Positions 23,588-26,378 of a stretch of 26,378 nucleotides of DNA are shown piece after piece. The number at the start of each line of letters is the position of its first letter. Within the stretch, counting starts at the first letter, position 1. The translations under genes were made by a program, and so were the position numbers. This DNA is from Firmicutes bacterium AM31-12AC (lineage in GTDB: Bacteria; Bacillota; Clostridia; Lachnospirales; Lachnospiraceae), in NCBI GenBank assembly GCA_003480425.1, contig QUJA01000036.1, forward strand, positions 1 through 26,378, written 5' to 3'. The notes under the pieces are model-generated. The model was not told where the DNA came from, made no database searches, and saw nothing but the letters and a program-made list of their open reading frames with translations.

Positions 23588-25507
23588 TTAATTTACGTAC
23601 TGCAGAATCATATCCCAAACATCAGAATTCTCCCAACCAAGCTTCCACTCTGCAACACCTGCAAGATTATCACTCTTGATCAGTTTCAATTTTTCCTCCA
23701 GGGATTTTGTATCTTCCAGCCAAATTTTGTAGGTTCCATCTTCCGTTTCCCACTGTGCATAGTTCTGCTTTGTAGTATCATCCCATTCAGTCTGTGCACC
23801 CGCATCCTGAACTACCTGCTGTGCTTCATCCATGCCTAATGCTGTACTACTTACTTTATTCTTATAATTTGCCGCTTCAGTTCCCTCTTCGGATGCCAAT
23901 TCAGCATCCGTCTTCGGAGTTTCTAACCAAAGTCTCGTGTAAAATGGAACTGCTGCTATCAGCTTATCAGATGATACACTCTTTGCTGCATTCTTAATTC
24001 CATCTTTTACATAATTATAAGATGATACAGAACCTGCTTCATAAGCCCCTTCTGTATGTTCGTCATATGCCATAATTACAACATAATCTGCGACAATTCC
24101 CTGTTCCTTTAAATCATAATGCTCATTATATGGTTGCGGAACATAATTATCTATTGAAAATACTAATCCATTCTGTCTGCATTTTACTGACAATTCTCTC
24201 ACGAACTGAATATAATGCTCTCCACATTCTGTTGAAATCAATTCGAAATCAAGATTGATTCCATCAATTCCTGTCTGAAGTGCTGCAGCAATAATCTGAT
24301 TCGTCAGATTCTCACGTTTTGAAGTGTAACTTAATACTTCATAAGTCTCATCATAGCTATTGATTCCACCATGAAAATCTCTGACTGTAGCCCATACGTC
24401 AAGATTCACCTGATGTGCATAATTAACATAATCTGAACTTGCAAGTGATGTCAGATTTCCATCGGTATCTGCAATTTTAAACCAAGTAGGAGCTATCACA
24501 TTAAGCCCTTTTGTAGATGCAATTGTTTCTAATGCATAACTGTTCGCATCTTCATTTTCAACATTGTGCCATGCCATATTAATCGTATGACCTACAGAAA
24601 TATTCGTGTATTTTGGTTCGTCAAAATCTCTTTTTGTCGTTTCTTTCTGAATCTTCTTTAACGTTCTTGTCTTAACATATCCGACAAATCCGTCTTCCGT
24701 TGCTATTTTCTTCCAGCCATCTTCATCTTCCAGCACGGTTACTTTATCTGACTTTTTCACTTCTGTCAGAATCGGGCTCTTCACTCCGCCTTGATAACGC
24801 ACCTCTGTTTTTTTCTTTACGATCGCACTTTCAATCTCTCCCCAGCTACTTGTAATTGCAACACGATTCGGGGTTTTGTATATGTTGTAATCCATGTTCG
24901 TATACTGTTGGATGAATGGAACGGCTATATATGCTGTTCTTCCCTCTGTCTTCAGAATTGTATACGTCTCACTTTTCTTCTCTGTAACTTCTGTATAATC
25001 TTTGCTTCCAACTTCAACTGAAACATTGCCGTTTGGTAATGTATATAGCATAATGTTCTCATTCGGGTCCCAATAAAAACGTTCGTTTATATAATCTCTG
25101 ACAACAGAATATTCCACATACGCTTCACCGTCAATCAATCTGCCTACCGCATTCCCATCGCTATTCTTGATTACTTTGTTGTTTACTGTGACACCCAACT
25201 CATTCTTATCACTAATTCCATAATAATTATTCAAATCAGCTTTCTCTTTGGATGAACCATATTTGTGATAAAGTATGAATCCCAAGCCCACTGCGACAAC
25301 TAAAATAATACATATTATTCCTCTGATTATAAAAAGTCTTCTTCTGCGTCTCGCACGATTACGTCTTGCTCTATTCACATTGTTTGAAGTTCTTCTCTGC
25401 GCATCTGTCTCTGGATACCCCGCTCCGGCTCTTCCGCCTCTACCTGACTGTACCGGTCGTCTGGTTTTCTTAACTTGACGCTTTGGGCGTCTTTCTCTTT
25501 CGTCCAT
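23588..25507 (-). CDS. Membrane-anchored GH18 family protein with SH3 domain
   Basis: The 639-residue protein has a very basic cytoplasmic N-terminus (1-57, many Arg) and one membrane segment (58-80). A region resembling the copper amine oxidase N-terminal fold follows (about 105-220). Next come an SH3-like domain (about 233-285, DGWKKIATEDGFVGYVK) and a GH18 barrel (about 298-638). The GH18 signature is DGINLDFE (415-422), with Glu422 as catalytic acid. This DGIN form is typical of the YaaH/SleL-like spore and cell-wall branch, which acts on peptidoglycan or cortex. The ATG at 25507 has AGGAGGT five bases upstream; an earlier in-frame start has none. It ends at a strong terminator and is followed by an amidase, which suggests a cell-wall remodelling pair. 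Confidence 0.9.
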   Translation of the reverse strand: MDERERRPKRQVKKTRRPVQSGRGGRAGAGYPETDAQRRTSNNVNRARRNRARRRRRLFIIRGIICIILVVAVGLGFILYHKYGSSKEKADLNNYYGISDKNELGVTVNNKVIKNSDGNAVGRLIDGEAYVEYSVVRDYINERFYWDPNENIMLYTLPNGNVSVEVGSKDYTEVTEKKSETYTILKTEGRTAYIAVPFIQQYTNMDYNIYKTPNRVAITSSWGEIESAIVKKKTEVRYQGGVKSPILTEVKKSDKVTVLEDEDGWKKIATEDGFVGYVKTRTLKKIQKETTKRDFDEPKYTNISVGHTINMAWHNVENEDANSYALETIASTKGLNVIAPTWFKIADTDGNLTSLASSDYVNYAHQVNLDVWATVRDFHGGINSYDETYEVLSYTSKRENLTNQIIAAALQTGIDGINLDFELISTECGEHYIQFVRELSVKCRQNGLVFSIDNYVPQPYNEHYDLKEQGIVADYVVIMAYDEHTEGAYEAGSVSSYNYVKDGIKNAAKSVSSDKLIAAVPFYTRLWLETPKTDAELASEEGTEAANYKNKVSSTALGMDEAQQVVQDAGAQTEWDDTTKQNYAQWETEDGTYKIWLEDTKSLEEKLKLIKSDNLAGVAEWKLGWENSDVWDMILQYVN

Positions 25508-25529
25508 GGCGTACCTCCTATCAGATTTC

Positions 25530-25535
25530 ATTATA
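25530..25535 (-). promoter_or_regulatory. -10 box upstream of the GH18 gene
   Basis: TATAAT on the minus strand lies 22 bp before the ATG at 25507. A weak TTTATT lies 18 bp further upstream. It is a plausible but unproven promoter. Confidence 0.4.
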
Positions 25536-25564
25536 CCATATTACACTGTCTGAAATAAAGGGGT

Positions 25565-25816
25565 TTACGACGGTTTATGCTCATTCTCAGTTTCATTTTT
25601 CTTTGTTACATTGATAAAAGATAAGGATTCGATATATCCATCTGCATTCATCTCATAATCCCGCATATAACTGCCTTCTTCTCGGGCCATTAGTTCTCTC
25701 ACTACCTGCATCGGGCTGACATGACTTCCTTCCATCAACAGACAGACGCCATTCCTTTCGTATCCTTCCAATTCTGTATATAATTCTGTATATACCGTTC
25801 CATTACTTAAATCCAT
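25565..25816 (-). CDS. Small protein of unknown function
   Basis: I do not recognise this 83-residue protein (MDLSNGTVYTELYTELEGYERNG...). It is acidic overall, with no signal peptide or membrane segment. MQVVRELMAREEG may be a helix, and the end is hydrophilic (KKNETENEHKPS). The ATG at 25816 follows AAGGAG by 13 bases, which is long. An ATG at 25840 is in frame without a ribosome site. It precedes the GH18 gene by 57 bp on the same strand, so co-transcription is possible. Confidence 0.6.
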   Translation of the reverse strand: MDLSNGTVYTELYTELEGYERNGVCLLMEGSHVSPMQVVRELMAREEGSYMRDYEMNADGYIESLSFINVTKKNETENEHKPS

Positions 25817-25840
25817 TTTTTTGACTCTGCTCCTTTCCAT

Positions 25841-26269
25841 GTCGGTTCTGATAAATATACATTGTTATATATCATCTATATATCGGAGGCTAGGTGTGTG
25901 ACATGCCGTAAGATGATATGTCCAAAAGATAGTACGAACCGTACCATGACTTTCTCTTTTTTAATTATTAGTTGTGTACATGTCCTAGAACTCAGGACTC
26001 GAATTCTTTAGAATATGCAACTTCCAATTTAATCTGAATAGTTGCTCGTATTTTTCGAATAGATTTTTTGACTGAAATGTTTATGAAATGTTTTTGTTAT
26101 CCGAATTTAGATCTTACGATTCTAATTGTATTTCCCGAAATGATTCTTTCCTCCTCTCGTATATTAATTTATTTATCACGAAATACTATCTTCTGTACTT
26201 GCCATTATAGGAACATCTTTCCCATATTTCAATGTGTTTTTTGTTCATAAGTGCTGTGGATTTGTTGAT
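25841..26269. other. Intergenic region without a supported gene
   Basis: These 429 bp hold no convincing gene. A plus-strand frame at 26068-26250 lacks a ribosome site and reads as low-complexity hydrophobic sequence. I see a GTCCT/AGGAC hairpin near 25981-25997 and an imperfect GGTACGGTTCGTAC palindrome near 25933-25946. The insertion sequence begins right after this region. Confidence 0.5.
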
Positions 26270-26378
26270 AACTATAAATGAGCAAATCCAAAATATTGCA
26301 CAAAAGAAAGACACCCTCTGTAGAAGGATGTATAATTGAAGTACCAACAAACAACATACTCACTCAAACAAGGGGGTG
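26270..26378 (+). mobile_element. 5' end of a second insertion sequence, truncated by the window edge
   Basis: The left terminal repeat AACTATAAATGAGCAAAT (26270-26287), eight bases, then TTGCACAAA (26296-26304), matches the inverted end at 75-109. A promoter for the transposase follows, then AAGGGGG just before the window edge, which is the likely ribosome site. The transposase start lies outside. The element has the same orientation as the one at 1-109. Confidence 0.7.
26308..26336 (+). promoter_or_regulatory. Probable transposase promoter in the right insertion sequence
   Basis: AAGACA (26308-26313), 17 bp, TATAAT (26331-26336), just inside the terminal repeat. Confidence 0.5.

Noticed and set aside
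26068..26250. Small plus-strand protein of 60 residues
   Set aside because: No ribosome site, low-complexity hydrophobic content, and placement in an AT-rich gap next to an insertion sequence.
1..26378. Composite transposon bounded by the two insertion sequences
   Set aside because: The 26 kb interior includes core genes such as murG, sua5 and dCMP deaminase, and target duplications cannot be checked. Two independent copies of one element are more likely.

Overview
The window is AT-rich DNA that looks like a spore-forming Clostridia, most likely the family Lachnospiraceae. Evidence: strong AGGAGG ribosome sites, a BofA-type sporulation protein, a MurG of the clostridial GGGTAGHVTPN type, a DUF4367 protein near a sigma-70-like factor, and a monoderm Tad/Flp pilus locus with a Flp1-type pilin. 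Species cannot be named from sequence alone. Family names such as DUF5702, DUF6382 and DUF4367 come from memory and were not searched.

Layout. Bases 1-109 are the 3' end of an insertion sequence, and 26270-26378 are the 5' end of a related element in the same orientation. Bases 132-5698 hold two inverted copies of an Rpn-family PD-(D/E)XK nuclease gene, each with about 197 bp of conserved upstream DNA. Between them lie an aconitase-family hydratase and a membrane-anchored FHA protein. Each rpn copy contains a well-placed internal ribosome site and ATG for a C-terminal small protein. The copies differ in the number of a four-residue repeat (one versus three). This fits the RpnL/RpnS gene-within-gene toxin-antitoxin (anti-phage) design. 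Palindromic MITE-like repeats (4411-4441, 5734-5875) lie beside the second copy.

Bases 5921-11436 carry a membrane protein of unknown function, a TSCPD-domain protein, a secreted protein, a DUF4367 membrane protein, murG, a sigma factor and a HIT-family hydrolase. murG sits in the opposite orientation between the sigma factor and the DUF4367 protein.

Bases 11561-19985 are a ten-gene Tad/Flp pilus operon on the minus strand. In order of transcription it is TadZ/CpaE, CpaF ATPase, TadB, TadC, Flp1 pilin, a DUF5702-like protein, a TadE-like protein with two Cys/His repeats, prepilin peptidase, a second TadE-like protein broken by one frameshift, and a DUF6382-like protein. A good sigma-A promoter lies about 210 nt upstream of the first gene, giving a long leader.

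Bases 20268-25816 carry bofA, a dCMP deaminase, a Sua5 enzyme fused to a low-molecular-weight phosphatase domain that has lost its catalytic Cys and Asp, an N-acetylmuramoyl-L-alanine amidase, a GH18/SH3 protein and a small unknown protein. The terminator after the GH18 gene physically includes the amidase ribosome site and start codon.

Best candidates for something new are the paired inverted rpn genes with internal antitoxin starts, the Sua5-pseudophosphatase fusion, the terminator over the amidase start, and the TadE protein with tandem Cys/His domains.
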